NCBI GenBank assembly: GCA_934667815.1
Contig: CAKUMO010000001.1
Coordinates: 124,001-188,000, forward strand
Source: an uncultured Oscillospiraceae bacterium
Lineage (GTDB): Bacteria; Bacillota; Clostridia; Oscillospirales; Oscillospiraceae
Direction of reading: 5' to 3'
DNA length: 64,000 bases
Positions 42,691 to 51,279 of this stretch are shown here, piece after piece. The notes beneath the pieces were generated by a model. The model was given only the letters and a program-made list of their open reading frames with translations. It did no database searches and was not told the DNA's origin. Position 1 is the first letter of the stretch. The number at the start of each line of letters is the position of its first letter. Made by a program: the position numbers and the translations under genes.

Positions 42691-44834
42691 ACGGGCTGCA
42701 TATCGGCACATGGAGCATTCAGAGCACCGACCCTGATAACCGCGCGTTTGCCGAGAGCATTTTCTCTTTGGGCAACGGCTATATGGGCACGCGCGGCTAC
42801 CGCCCCGATCGGCGCGGCGAGCATCCGGCGTGGCGTTCGACCTTTGTCTCCGGCTTTTATGAATACGTCAAGCCGGGGATCACCGACCTTGTCAATCAAC
42901 CGGACTTTTCCGCCCTGCAATTTTCCTTGAACGGTGCAGACAGCGAGACACTTCTGCACTTGGACTACACGCAGATGCTCGATCTGCGCTGCGGCCTGCT
43001 GCGCTGGGACTACCGCCTGACCGATGCGGAAGGACGCGTGACGCGCGTGCGGCAGGAGAAATTTCTGAGCATGGCCGACCGGCATCTGGCCGCGCTGCGG
43101 CTGACGCTCACGGCGGAAAATTGGTCTGGTGAGGCGAAAATCGAGACGGGCATTGATGCGGGCGTCATGAATCTTCCCGTTGCGGACGATCAGCTCACGC
43201 AAAACACGGAATTTTTCGATCTTTGGTCGGACGTTCAGACGCAGGAGGGGGAGCGCGGCGGCCTGCTCGCGGCCAAAACGCGCATTTCCGGCCGGGAAAC
43301 GGTTATGGGCTACTGCCTTTCTCAAGGGGGCAGCGCGGTGCGCGCGCCGCGCACGGTCGCTACCCGCATTCAGACGCAGCTTGTCGAGGGCGTGCCATGG
43401 ACGCTGGAAAAGCTCGTCTGCTGCGCGACCTACCGTGACGGCGACCCCATGCAGCGCGTGCGCGAGACGCTCTGCGGCGCGGAGACGGACTTCGACCTGC
43501 GCCTGCGGCAAAGTGCGGCGGCATGGGAGGAAATTTGGCGGGATACGGACGTCGAACTGGAGGGAAATGACGAATGGCAGGGCGCGCTCCGCTACAACAT
43601 CTTCCAGCTTGTGCAGGCGATGCCCTCGGGCGACAGCCGCGCCAGCATCGGTGCGCGCGGCCTGACCCACGGGCGCTACAAGGGCTGCTATTTCTGGGAC
43701 ACGGAAATTTTCATGCTGCCCATGTTCCTGTGGACGCGGCCGGAGGACGCGGAGTCTCTGCTGGGCTATCGTTATCACACCCTGCCCGATGCGATGCAGA
43801 GCGCCGCGCGTTTCTCGGCAAAGGGAGCGCGTTATTCGTGGATGTCCTCGGATACGGGCTTCGAGCAGTGTGAGAGCTGGGATACCGGCTGCTGCGAAAT
43901 TCACATAACTGCGGACATTGCTTATGCATTTTACCGTTACAATTCCGTGATTTCTGACGAAAAACTGAGAAATCAGTCGGCAGAAATCCTTGTGCAGACA
44001 GCGCGCTACTGGGTTGACCGCTTTAACTATTCCGCGCAGGAGGATCGCTATCATCTGCTGTTTGTCAAGGGTCCGGACGAATACGGCGGTGTGACGACGG
44101 ATGATTTTTACACCGTCTGCATGGCGCGTGACAATCTGCAATATGCTGCGCAGTATGTCCGCGCACTGCCCGCCGGGCAGCTTCGCGCACTTGCGGAAAA
44201 GACCGGCCTGACCTCGCAGGAGCCGGTGCTTTGGGAGGAAATCGCACGGAAGGTCGTGCTCGTGCGCGACGGGCTTTTGTGGCGGCAGGATTCGACTTTC
44301 GATTATCTCGAGCCGCTGGACATTGCCACAGCCAAGGACGGCGATGTTCCGCTGTACCACACGATCAGCTTCGACCGCTTGCAGCGCTATCAGGTGCTCA
44401 AGCAGCCGGATGTGCTGATGTACATGGCGCTGCGACCCGAGCGCTTCTCCGACACGGAGGTGCGCACGGCATGGGCGTATTACGAGCCTCGCACGCTGCA
44501 CGATTCCACCCTGAGCTTTGGTATTCACGCGCTGCTGGCCGCGCGGTACGGCTTTGCGCGGGCGACGGAGTATTTTGAAAAGTCGCTGTTCCTCGACCTG
44601 AAAAACGTCATGGGCAATACCGCGAACGAGGGCATTCACACCGCCGCCCTCGGCGCGACATGGCAGGCGATGGTGCTGGGCTTCGGCGGTCTGGAGGAGC
44701 GCGACGGTGCGCTGCATGTCAGCCATCATCTGCCCGGGACGCTTACAGCCATGCGCTACCGTGTGCATTGGCGCGGGACGCGTTACGAGATCCGCCTGCG
44801 GCGCGGCGAAGCACCGTCCGTGCGGGAACTTTGA
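42687..44834 (+). CDS. Glycoside hydrolase family 65 phosphorylase
   Basis: 715 residues; ATG 42687 overlaps the previous stop (ATGA). N-terminal sandwich with 'FSLGNGYMGTRGYRP', helical linker, then the (alpha/alpha)6 barrel with 'GCYFWDTEIFMLPMFLW' and catalytic acid Glu465 in VKGPDEYGG. 'KQPDVLMYM' corresponds to the phosphate-site KQADV motif. GH65 enzymes split maltose, trehalose, kojibiose or nigerose with phosphate, giving beta-glucose-1-phosphate and glucose, and save one ATP. Cytoplasmic. Which disaccharide is used cannot be told from these motifs. Confidence 0.9.
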   Translation: MNGLHIGTWSIQSTDPDNRAFAESIFSLGNGYMGTRGYRPDRRGEHPAWRSTFVSGFYEYVKPGITDLVNQPDFSALQFSLNGADSETLLHLDYTQMLDLRCGLLRWDYRLTDAEGRVTRVRQEKFLSMADRHLAALRLTLTAENWSGEAKIETGIDAGVMNLPVADDQLTQNTEFFDLWSDVQTQEGERGGLLAAKTRISGRETVMGYCLSQGGSAVRAPRTVATRIQTQLVEGVPWTLEKLVCCATYRDGDPMQRVRETLCGAETDFDLRLRQSAAAWEEIWRDTDVELEGNDEWQGALRYNIFQLVQAMPSGDSRASIGARGLTHGRYKGCYFWDTEIFMLPMFLWTRPEDAESLLGYRYHTLPDAMQSAARFSAKGARYSWMSSDTGFEQCESWDTGCCEIHITADIAYAFYRYNSVISDEKLRNQSAEILVQTARYWVDRFNYSAQEDRYHLLFVKGPDEYGGVTTDDFYTVCMARDNLQYAAQYVRALPAGQLRALAEKTGLTSQEPVLWEEIARKVVLVRDGLLWRQDSTFDYLEPLDIATAKDGDVPLYHTISFDRLQRYQVLKQPDVLMYMALRPERFSDTEVRTAWAYYEPRTLHDSTLSFGIHALLAARYGFARATEYFEKSLFLDLKNVMGNTANEGIHTAALGATWQAMVLGFGGLEERDGALHVSHHLPGTLTAMRYRVHWRGTRYEIRLRRGEAPSVREL

Positions 44835-44889
44835 AATTGACCGCTTTGCAGTTCCAGTGAAAAAAACATGCGGGAGAGTTGTTCTTCTC

Positions 44890-44918
44890 TGGAATGTGAA
44901 AACGGTTGATGATATAAT
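44890..44918 (+). promoter_or_regulatory. Promoter of binding-protein/transport operon with operator-like core
   Basis: -10 TATAAT (44913-44918) with a poor -35 TGGAAT (44890-44895), spacing 17. Between them lies GAAAACGGTTGAT (44898-44910), which shares the AACGGTT core with the LacI site at 37194-37206. Confidence 0.55.
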
Positions 44919-44938
44919 AAAATTATGGAGGTAATGAA

Positions 44939-46444
44939 ATGAAGAAAATGAGTTCTATTGTGTCCTTGCTCCTTGCTGTACTTCTCCTTGTCGGGATGCT
45001 GGCAGGCTGCACGGGCGACCCTGCGATCCCTTCCGGCGGCTCCGAAAAACCGTCCGAAGCGCCGTCATCCGAGTCCAAGGCGGCACCGAGCGAGGACATC
45101 TATCAGCTCAAGGGCTCTGTGACCATCGCCTATCCCGAGGGGGAGGTCGCGGAAATCCAGCCCGTGCTTGAAGCCTTCCGCACGCAGTATCCCAACATCG
45201 AAGTCGTGGAGGAACCCTTCCCCGGCTCCACCGGCGGCGCCTTCAACGAATATCTGACCCAGAAGGCTGCGGCCAACGCTATGCCCGACCTGATGTGGCT
45301 GGACTGGAACGATTTTGCACCCGAGGTCGCCAGCGGCTTCGTCATGCCTCTTGACGACTACTTCTTTGCCGATCCCGAGTCGGAATATGTGCCCAGCGGC
45401 ATGACCGATCCCTATGTCTACGGTGGCAAGCTCTATGCGCTGCCCTGCCAGATGAACGCCATGGGCATCACAATGAATCTGGATATGCTCGAGGCGCTGA
45501 ACATCGAGAAGCCCGGCTATGACTGGACGGTCGATGAATTCATGGAGATCTGCAAAAAGGCCATCACCGCAGACACCTGCGCCGCCGCGACGTTGGAGGA
45601 CTGGGATCAGGTCTACTCCGCGCAGGCTGATGGCCTGTTCTATCCCGCATATGATTATGTAAACCACACCTTCGACTTCACGAACAAGTGGGTTCCCGCA
45701 ATGAACCAGCTCGCCGAAATGCGCGCCATCCCCGGCTTTGAGGCGTGGTCGATGCGCTTCCCCAAGAACGAGGATGGCACCACCTCCACCGATTCCGAAT
45801 ATGTCGCCAAATTCGGTGAGGCCGGTAAGGACGACACGCACTACACCTTCAAGAACGGCATGGCCCTGCTGTGCACCAACGCAACGTGGAACGATAACTG
45901 GATGCGTGGCGAGTGCCAGGTCAACTGGGATTACTGGCCCTACCCGCGCGCCAATGCCAATACCCCGACCTATACCCCGATCCATGTGGACTGCGCTTAC
46001 TTAACGAGCACCTGCGCCGATCCTGACGCCGCCTTCCAGCTCCTCAAGTGGCTGACCTACGGTGTTGAGGGCAACATGCAGCGTCTGGACATCTTTGCCG
46101 CGCGCGCGGACGGTCAGACCGCAGGCGAGGACACCAAGCTCATCAAGACGTGGTTCATCCCCTGCACGCAGCATCCGGACGTTCTGGCCAAGTTCGAGCA
46201 GGCGCCCAACGTCAGCGAGGGCCTGATGGCGCTGTATAAGAGCCTTGAGCACTCCATGCGCGGCGACATCAACAAGATCGTTCCGGGCTACAATAACGTG
46301 TTCAACGACGAGGTTTGGGCAATGATTAACTCCGTCCGCGAGGGCAAGGCCAACGCTGCCGACGTTGCCGGTCAGATCGACTCCATTGTCAATGCGGCGC
46401 TCGCAGAGCAGCTTGAGATCTTCAACGAAAAGGTCGGCAAGTAA
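44939..46444 (+). CDS. Extracellular solute-binding lipoprotein, family 1 (CUT1)
   Basis: 501 residues, ATG 44939 with ATGGAGG upstream. Lipoprotein signal MKKMSSIVSLLLAVLLLVGM then LAGC, a Ser/Glu/Pro linker, and a type-I sugar-binding fold ('NAMPDLMWLDWNDFAPEVASGFVMPLDDYF' split; 'YALPCQMNAMGITMN'; 'GECQVNWDYWPYPR'). It captures an oligosaccharide for an ABC importer. Its codons favour C-ending forms, fitting high expression, and a 14-base hairpin follows it as if to stabilise its mRNA. It may serve the permease pair at 55534/56415, since the pair at 49399/50354 has the tethered binding protein; this is a guess. Confidence 0.92.
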   Translation: MKKMSSIVSLLLAVLLLVGMLAGCTGDPAIPSGGSEKPSEAPSSESKAAPSEDIYQLKGSVTIAYPEGEVAEIQPVLEAFRTQYPNIEVVEEPFPGSTGGAFNEYLTQKAAANAMPDLMWLDWNDFAPEVASGFVMPLDDYFFADPESEYVPSGMTDPYVYGGKLYALPCQMNAMGITMNLDMLEALNIEKPGYDWTVDEFMEICKKAITADTCAAATLEDWDQVYSAQADGLFYPAYDYVNHTFDFTNKWVPAMNQLAEMRAIPGFEAWSMRFPKNEDGTTSTDSEYVAKFGEAGKDDTHYTFKNGMALLCTNATWNDNWMRGECQVNWDYWPYPRANANTPTYTPIHVDCAYLTSTCADPDAAFQLLKWLTYGVEGNMQRLDIFAARADGQTAGEDTKLIKTWFIPCTQHPDVLAKFEQAPNVSEGLMALYKSLEHSMRGDINKIVPGYNNVFNDEVWAMINSVREGKANAADVAGQIDSIVNAALAEQLEIFNEKVGK

Positions 46445-46452
46445 TATAAAAT

Positions 46453-46483
46453 GTTCCCACCCGGCGATCCGCCGGGTGGGAAC
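46453..46483 (+). promoter_or_regulatory. Perfect intergenic hairpin after binding-protein gene
   Basis: Stem of 14 bases (GTTCCCACCCGGCG with its complement) and loop ATC, 9 bases after the stop. No T-run, so rather an mRNA-stabilising or attenuating element, like the one between malE and malF, than a full terminator. Confidence 0.7.
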
Positions 46484-46513
46484 CCGGGCGGTATCTCAGG
46501 GAGGAGGACATCA

Positions 46514-49402
46514 ATGAAACGGATTCTATTGGGCGTGGTTGGCGCGCTGCTTGTCGTCTGCCTTGCGGTACTGGCGGTGTTTGCGGGAATCGTGCACAGC
46601 GAAACGGCCGAGCTGCACGGCGAAGCTGCCGGGGGAAGAAGCTATTCTCTCTCGGATGAGAGCGTCGCGGAAAAGCAGCTCGACTTCCGTAGCCGCACTG
46701 CGGCCGCTGCGGAGTTCCCAAACGGTCTGCAAATTGCCGCAGAGGAGACGGCCACCGTTTCTCTGCGTGTGGAAACGGCGGGGCAATATGATCTCGTGGC
46801 GGTCTATGCTGCGCCGGAGAAAAATCTCTTTGAAAATCCCGTAGATTTCACGGTGAACGGCGCGCGGTTTACCTGCACGCTCTCCTTCCTCTGGGCGGAT
46901 GACGTCTCCGAGGTGAAAACCGACTGTTACGGCAATGAGGTGCTGCCCGAGCAGTATCAGCTTCCGTGGGCGGCATCATATCTGAAGGAAGCCGAGTCCT
47001 TCTCCGGCCGGCCGCTTGCGCTCGACCTGCCTGCGGGCGAGGTCAGCGTCACGCTCCGGCCGCAAAACCAGAGCCTCCTGCTCTACGGCCTGTATGCGGT
47101 CGAGCCGCAGCGGGAACAGACCTACGCAGAATATTTATCCGCTCTTTCCTCCGTGCCTGTCTATGCCGGCGATTGCCTGACCCTTCAGGGTGAGGCCTAC
47201 CGCGCGAAAAACGACAGCGCCATCCGCGGAACCAATGTTCCGAATACCTCCGTTTCTCCGGCCAGTCCCTATGTGAAGCGCATCAACGCCACTGCGGACG
47301 AATCCAACAAGCGTATGGGACAGAAGCTATACTATGAAGTGGAAGCGCCGGAGGACGGAATTTATTTTATCAGCTTCAAGTATTGCCAGCCGAAAAAGAC
47401 CGGCGGCTGTTCTTACAGAACCATTGAAATTGACGGCAATGTGCCGTATACCGAGCTGCGTGACGTGGGCTTTGCGTATACCGGCATCAATACATATCAA
47501 AACAAAACGCTGGACACCGGCGTTTATCTGACGCGCGGCGTGCATCTGCTTGCCCTCGAGGTCACGGCCGAGCCAATGCAGGCTCCGTACCGCGAGCTGA
47601 TGACCATTGTCAACGAGATCAACGACACCGGTATTGCCCTCAAGCGCATCAAGGGCAACAACTCCGGCGAGAGCGCGGGTGTGGACACCAACCGGACGTG
47701 GGACATTTTGCAGTACATGCCTGACATTCTCGAAAGGCTTGAGGACTGGTCTGCGCGCCTGACGGCGGTTTATGACCGCGTAAAAGACATCGGCGGAATG
47801 GAGCCGGCCTATGCTTCGGATCTGATGCTGACGGTGCAGAATTTGCATCGCCTTGCGGAAAAGCCGCGCGAGATCCCCAACAAGCTGAGCCTGCTCAGCG
47901 ACGATTCCAGCTCTGCGGCGCAGCTTGCCGCGCTGACGCTGACGAAGCTCTACGAGCAGAACCTGAGCATTGACTGCATCTATCTGCACGGCGAAAATGA
48001 GACGCTCCCCGCGCCGAAGGCGGGAATACTTTCCGGCCTTGCCACGGGCATCAAGCAGTTTCTCTATTCCTTTTCCCACGACATGAACGAAAGTGCGGAT
48101 GTGCAGAACGAGGGGCAGACGCTCACGGTGTGGATCAACAAGCCGTCTCAGTATGTCGAGACGCTGCGTCAGCTTACTGCCAACGAGTTCACCCGCGAGA
48201 CGGGCATTGAGGTCAGCTTTTCCATCATGCCCGACGAAAAGAAGATCACGCTGGCCAATTCCACCGGCAGCAATCCCGACCTTGCCCTCGGCCTGAGCTA
48301 CTACCGGCCTGCGGAGTTTGCCATGCGCGGTATGGCGGTAAATCTGCTGGAATTTGACGATTTTCTGGACTGGTACGGCGCGGAGTACAACCTTCGCGCG
48401 CTGGCTCCCATGGCCTACGAGGACGGCGTTTACGGTGCAAGCGAGACGCAGGAGTTTTACGTTCTGTTCTACCGCAAGGACATTCTCGACAGCCTCGGCC
48501 TGACGGTTCCGGACACATGGGAGGACGTCAAGGCTATGATGCCGGTGCTGCACCGCAACGCAATGAATTTCAATCTTCCGCTGGCGAACAACGTCGGCTA
48601 CAAGAGCTTCGAGGCAACGGGCGGCTTCATCTTCCAGAACGGCGGCGACTATTATTCGCCAGACGGCTTTGCTTCAAACTTCGGCGACCCGAACACGCTT
48701 CGCGGCCTGCGGGAAATGGTCGAATTGTACCAGGTCTACGGACTAGCGCAGAATATCCCGAACTTTTTCAACGCGTTTCGCTCGGGGAGCGTGCCCATCG
48801 GCGTGTCGAATTTCTCGACTTATTTACAGCTTCAGGTGGGCGCACCGGAGCTGAACGGGCGCTGGGACATTGCGCTCGTTCCGGGTACGCAGCAGGCCGA
48901 CGGCACGGTGCGCCGCGACTGGTCCGCCGATGCGACCTCCTCAATGATCTTTTCCAATTCGCAGAAAAAGCAGGAGGCGTACCGCTTCTTAAAGTGGTGG
49001 CTGTCGTCTGCAACGCAGCTAAAATACGCGACGGATCTGCAAATGAAATACGGCCCGGACTACATCTGGAACACCGGCAACCACGTCGCGCTGGCGGGAA
49101 TGTCCTATCCGCTCGCGCACAAAAAGGTGATTCTGGAGCAGTGGTCGTGGCAGCACGAGGCGCTGCGCCATCCGGCCAGCTATATTCTCGAGCGCGAGGT
49201 TTCCAATGCGTGGATCGCTATCGTCACGCAGGGCGAGCCGTTTCAGGCACGCATTGACGAGGCGACGCTGGCCTCCAATCGGGAAATCCAGCGCAAGCTC
49301 ACGGAGTTCGGCTATCTGGATGAGAGCGGGCAGAAGCGCAGGGACTATAACATCCATCTGATCGAGGACCTGATCGAGCGCAGAGAGGAGGGCGGCCAAT
49401 GA
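46514..49402 (+). CDS. Membrane-tethered solute-binding protein with N-terminal sandwich-type domains (second copy)
   Basis: 962 residues from ATG 46514, preceded by GGGAGGAGG. Membrane helix at about 4-26 without lipobox; two beta-rich regions (about 30-215 and 230-370, with 'LYYEVEAPEDGIYFISFKYCQPKK' type strands), a long helical linker (about 375-520), then a family-1 binding domain (about 550-930: 'TREFETGIEV'-like start, 'YGASETQEFYVLFYRKDILDSLGL' split). Same architecture as the protein at 4917, with clear but distant similarity ('VLFYRKDIL', 'PGTQQADGT', 'KWW'). 4-base overlap with the permease at 49399. Confidence 0.87.
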   Translation: MKRILLGVVGALLVVCLAVLAVFAGIVHSETAELHGEAAGGRSYSLSDESVAEKQLDFRSRTAAAAEFPNGLQIAAEETATVSLRVETAGQYDLVAVYAAPEKNLFENPVDFTVNGARFTCTLSFLWADDVSEVKTDCYGNEVLPEQYQLPWAASYLKEAESFSGRPLALDLPAGEVSVTLRPQNQSLLLYGLYAVEPQREQTYAEYLSALSSVPVYAGDCLTLQGEAYRAKNDSAIRGTNVPNTSVSPASPYVKRINATADESNKRMGQKLYYEVEAPEDGIYFISFKYCQPKKTGGCSYRTIEIDGNVPYTELRDVGFAYTGINTYQNKTLDTGVYLTRGVHLLALEVTAEPMQAPYRELMTIVNEINDTGIALKRIKGNNSGESAGVDTNRTWDILQYMPDILERLEDWSARLTAVYDRVKDIGGMEPAYASDLMLTVQNLHRLAEKPREIPNKLSLLSDDSSSAAQLAALTLTKLYEQNLSIDCIYLHGENETLPAPKAGILSGLATGIKQFLYSFSHDMNESADVQNEGQTLTVWINKPSQYVETLRQLTANEFTRETGIEVSFSIMPDEKKITLANSTGSNPDLALGLSYYRPAEFAMRGMAVNLLEFDDFLDWYGAEYNLRALAPMAYEDGVYGASETQEFYVLFYRKDILDSLGLTVPDTWEDVKAMMPVLHRNAMNFNLPLANNVGYKSFEATGGFIFQNGGDYYSPDGFASNFGDPNTLRGLREMVELYQVYGLAQNIPNFFNAFRSGSVPIGVSNFSTYLQLQVGAPELNGRWDIALVPGTQQADGTVRRDWSADATSSMIFSNSQKKQEAYRFLKWWLSSATQLKYATDLQMKYGPDYIWNTGNHVALAGMSYPLAHKKVILEQWSWQHEALRHPASYILEREVSNAWIAIVTQGEPFQARIDEATLASNREIQRKLTEFGYLDESGQKRRDYNIHLIEDLIERREEGGQ

Positions 49403-50349
49403 ACTGCAAAGAGAAAAAGAAGCGTGCATCCTTTTCACTGCGGCGAACGCTTTCACCCCTGCAGCGGCACATGAATCGGCACGCGGTGTTTTATATGCAG
49501 GCGCCGTTCGTGCTCCTGTTTCTGCTGTTTATCATCATTCCCGTCGTCATTGCCATCGGCATCTCCTTCACGGACTTCAACTCCATCGAAAAGCCGAATT
49601 TCGTCGGCTTGGAAAACTACATCAACATTCTGACCAACGACAACACCTTCACGGAGTTTGCAATCCCAAACACCATTGTCTATTCCGTCATCGTCGGCGT
49701 GGGCGGCTACATTCTCTCGTTCTTTCTGGCGTGGTCGCTGGCGCAGGTTCCCAAGGGGCCGCGGACGGTCATGGCGATCATTCTCTATCTGCCGTCCATG
49801 ACGGCGGGCATCATGCTCTCGACGGTCTGGCAGGTGTTCTTCGCGGGCGACAAGGTCGGCTATCTGAACGCGATTCTGCTCAAGCTCGACCTGATTCAAA
49901 GTCCGGTCACATGGCTGTCGGACTCGCGGTATCTGATGCTCATTATGATCGTTGTCTCCCTCTGGAGCAGCATGGGCATCGGCTTTCTCTCCATGCTCGC
50001 GGGCATTTTGAATGTCAACCGCGAGCTTTACGAGGCCGCGCACATCGATGGCGTGAAGAACCGCATTCAGGAGATCATTTACATCACCATTCCGGCCATC
50101 AAGCCGCACATGATGTTCGGCGCGATCATGGCCATTGTCAACGCCTTCCAGAACGGCAGCATCGGCGTGCAGCTCTCGGGCGCGAACCCAACGCCCGGCT
50201 ACGCCGGTCAGCTTCTCGTCACGCACGCAGAGGAATACGCCTTCGTCCGTTACGAGATGGGTTACAGCGCTGCGCTGTCGGTGATTTTGCTGCTGATCGT
50301 CTGGGGCGTGTCGCAGCTTTCCAAAAAGCTCTTTGCAGTCAGGGGGTGA
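49399..50349 (+). CDS. Carbohydrate ABC transporter permease, MalF/CUT1 type
   Basis: 316 residues; ATG 49399 overlaps the binding-protein stop. Basic N-terminus, six membrane segments, EAA loop 'EAAHIDGVKNRIQEIIYITIP' near residues 213-233. Paralogue of the permease at 3945 at the same place in the module. The next permease starts 4 bases after its stop. Confidence 0.93.
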   Translation: MNCKEKKKRASFSLRRTLSPLQRHMNRHAVFYMQAPFVLLFLLFIIIPVVIAIGISFTDFNSIEKPNFVGLENYINILTNDNTFTEFAIPNTIVYSVIVGVGGYILSFFLAWSLAQVPKGPRTVMAIILYLPSMTAGIMLSTVWQVFFAGDKVGYLNAILLKLDLIQSPVTWLSDSRYLMLIMIVVSLWSSMGIGFLSMLAGILNVNRELYEAAHIDGVKNRIQEIIYITIPAIKPHMMFGAIMAIVNAFQNGSIGVQLSGANPTPGYAGQLLVTHAEEYAFVRYEMGYSAALSVILLLIVWGVSQLSKKLFAVRG

Positions 50350-50353
50350 GGAC

Positions 50354-51268
50354 ATGAGAAGACGACATTTGCAGATCATCGGCATCAATCCCGCGCGCTT
50401 CGACCGCTCGCAGATCAAATTTTTCCTGTATCTGGTTCCGATCACGGCCTTGATGGGGCTTCCCATCGTGTTCATCTTCTTCAATGCCTTCAAGCCGCTC
50501 GATGAGCTGCTCAATTACCCGCCGAAGTTCTATACGCTGCGCCCAACGCTCCAGAATTTCCGCAACCTCATGGCGACCTCGGCCAACAAGGCCATCCCCA
50601 TGAGCCGCTACCTGTTCAACAGCGTACTGACGACGCTGGCCGTCGTATTCTTCACGCTGATGATTACGACCATGGCGGCCTACTGCATGTCCAAGAAGAA
50701 CTACCGCCTGAAAAATCTCCTGTTCGGCATCAATGAGGCGGCGCTGATGTTCGTCTCGGCGGCGGTGGCGATCCCGCGCTATATCATCGTCAGCAGGCTC
50801 GGGCTGGTGGACAGCATCTGGGCGCATATCATTCCCATGCTTTCCATGCCGGTGGGGCTGTATCTGGTCAAGCAATTCATAGACGATCTGCCCGACGAGA
50901 TGATCGAGGCGGCACGGCTGGACGGTGCGGGCGATTTTTACATCCTCCGAAGGATTGTCCTGCCGAACATCAAGCCGACCCTGGCGACCGTTGCAATTCT
51001 GGCCTTTCAGGCCTCGTGGAACAGCATGGAGGCGTCGAATTACTACATCAATAACGAGGCGCTCAAGAGCTTTTCCTTCTATATGTCCACGCTGACGCAG
51101 GCTTCGGGCAATGCCAACGCCATGGTTGGCCAGCTTGCGGGCAACGCGGTCGCGGGCCTCGGTATGCAGGCTGCGGCGACGCTCATCATGTTCCTGCCGA
51201 ACCTGATTCTGTTCATCATTTTGCAGTCGCGGGTCATGAACACCATGTCCCACTCCGGCATGAAATAG
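50354..51268 (+). CDS. Carbohydrate ABC transporter permease, MalG/CUT1 type
   Basis: 304 residues from ATG 50354 (GGGGTGAGGAC upstream). Six membrane segments and EAA loop 'EAARLDGAGDFYILRRIVLP'. The 'NAFKPLDELLNYPPKFY' segment after the first helix is shared with the permease at 3048. It is followed after 11 bases by the NHL-TPR-Yip1 gene. Confidence 0.93.
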   Translation: MRRRHLQIIGINPARFDRSQIKFFLYLVPITALMGLPIVFIFFNAFKPLDELLNYPPKFYTLRPTLQNFRNLMATSANKAIPMSRYLFNSVLTTLAVVFFTLMITTMAAYCMSKKNYRLKNLLFGINEAALMFVSAAVAIPRYIIVSRLGLVDSIWAHIIPMLSMPVGLYLVKQFIDDLPDEMIEAARLDGAGDFYILRRIVLPNIKPTLATVAILAFQASWNSMEASNYYINNEALKSFSFYMSTLTQASGNANAMVGQLAGNAVAGLGMQAAATLIMFLPNLILFIILQSRVMNTMSHSGMK

Positions 51269-51279
51269 GAGGGCTGCGC

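Noticed and set aside
42639..44768. Long minus-strand frame antisense to the GH65 gene
   Set aside because: Composition (rich in Arg, His, Gln, Ala), no ribosome-binding site, and exact overlap with a well-recognised gene mark it as a shadow of GC-biased third positions.
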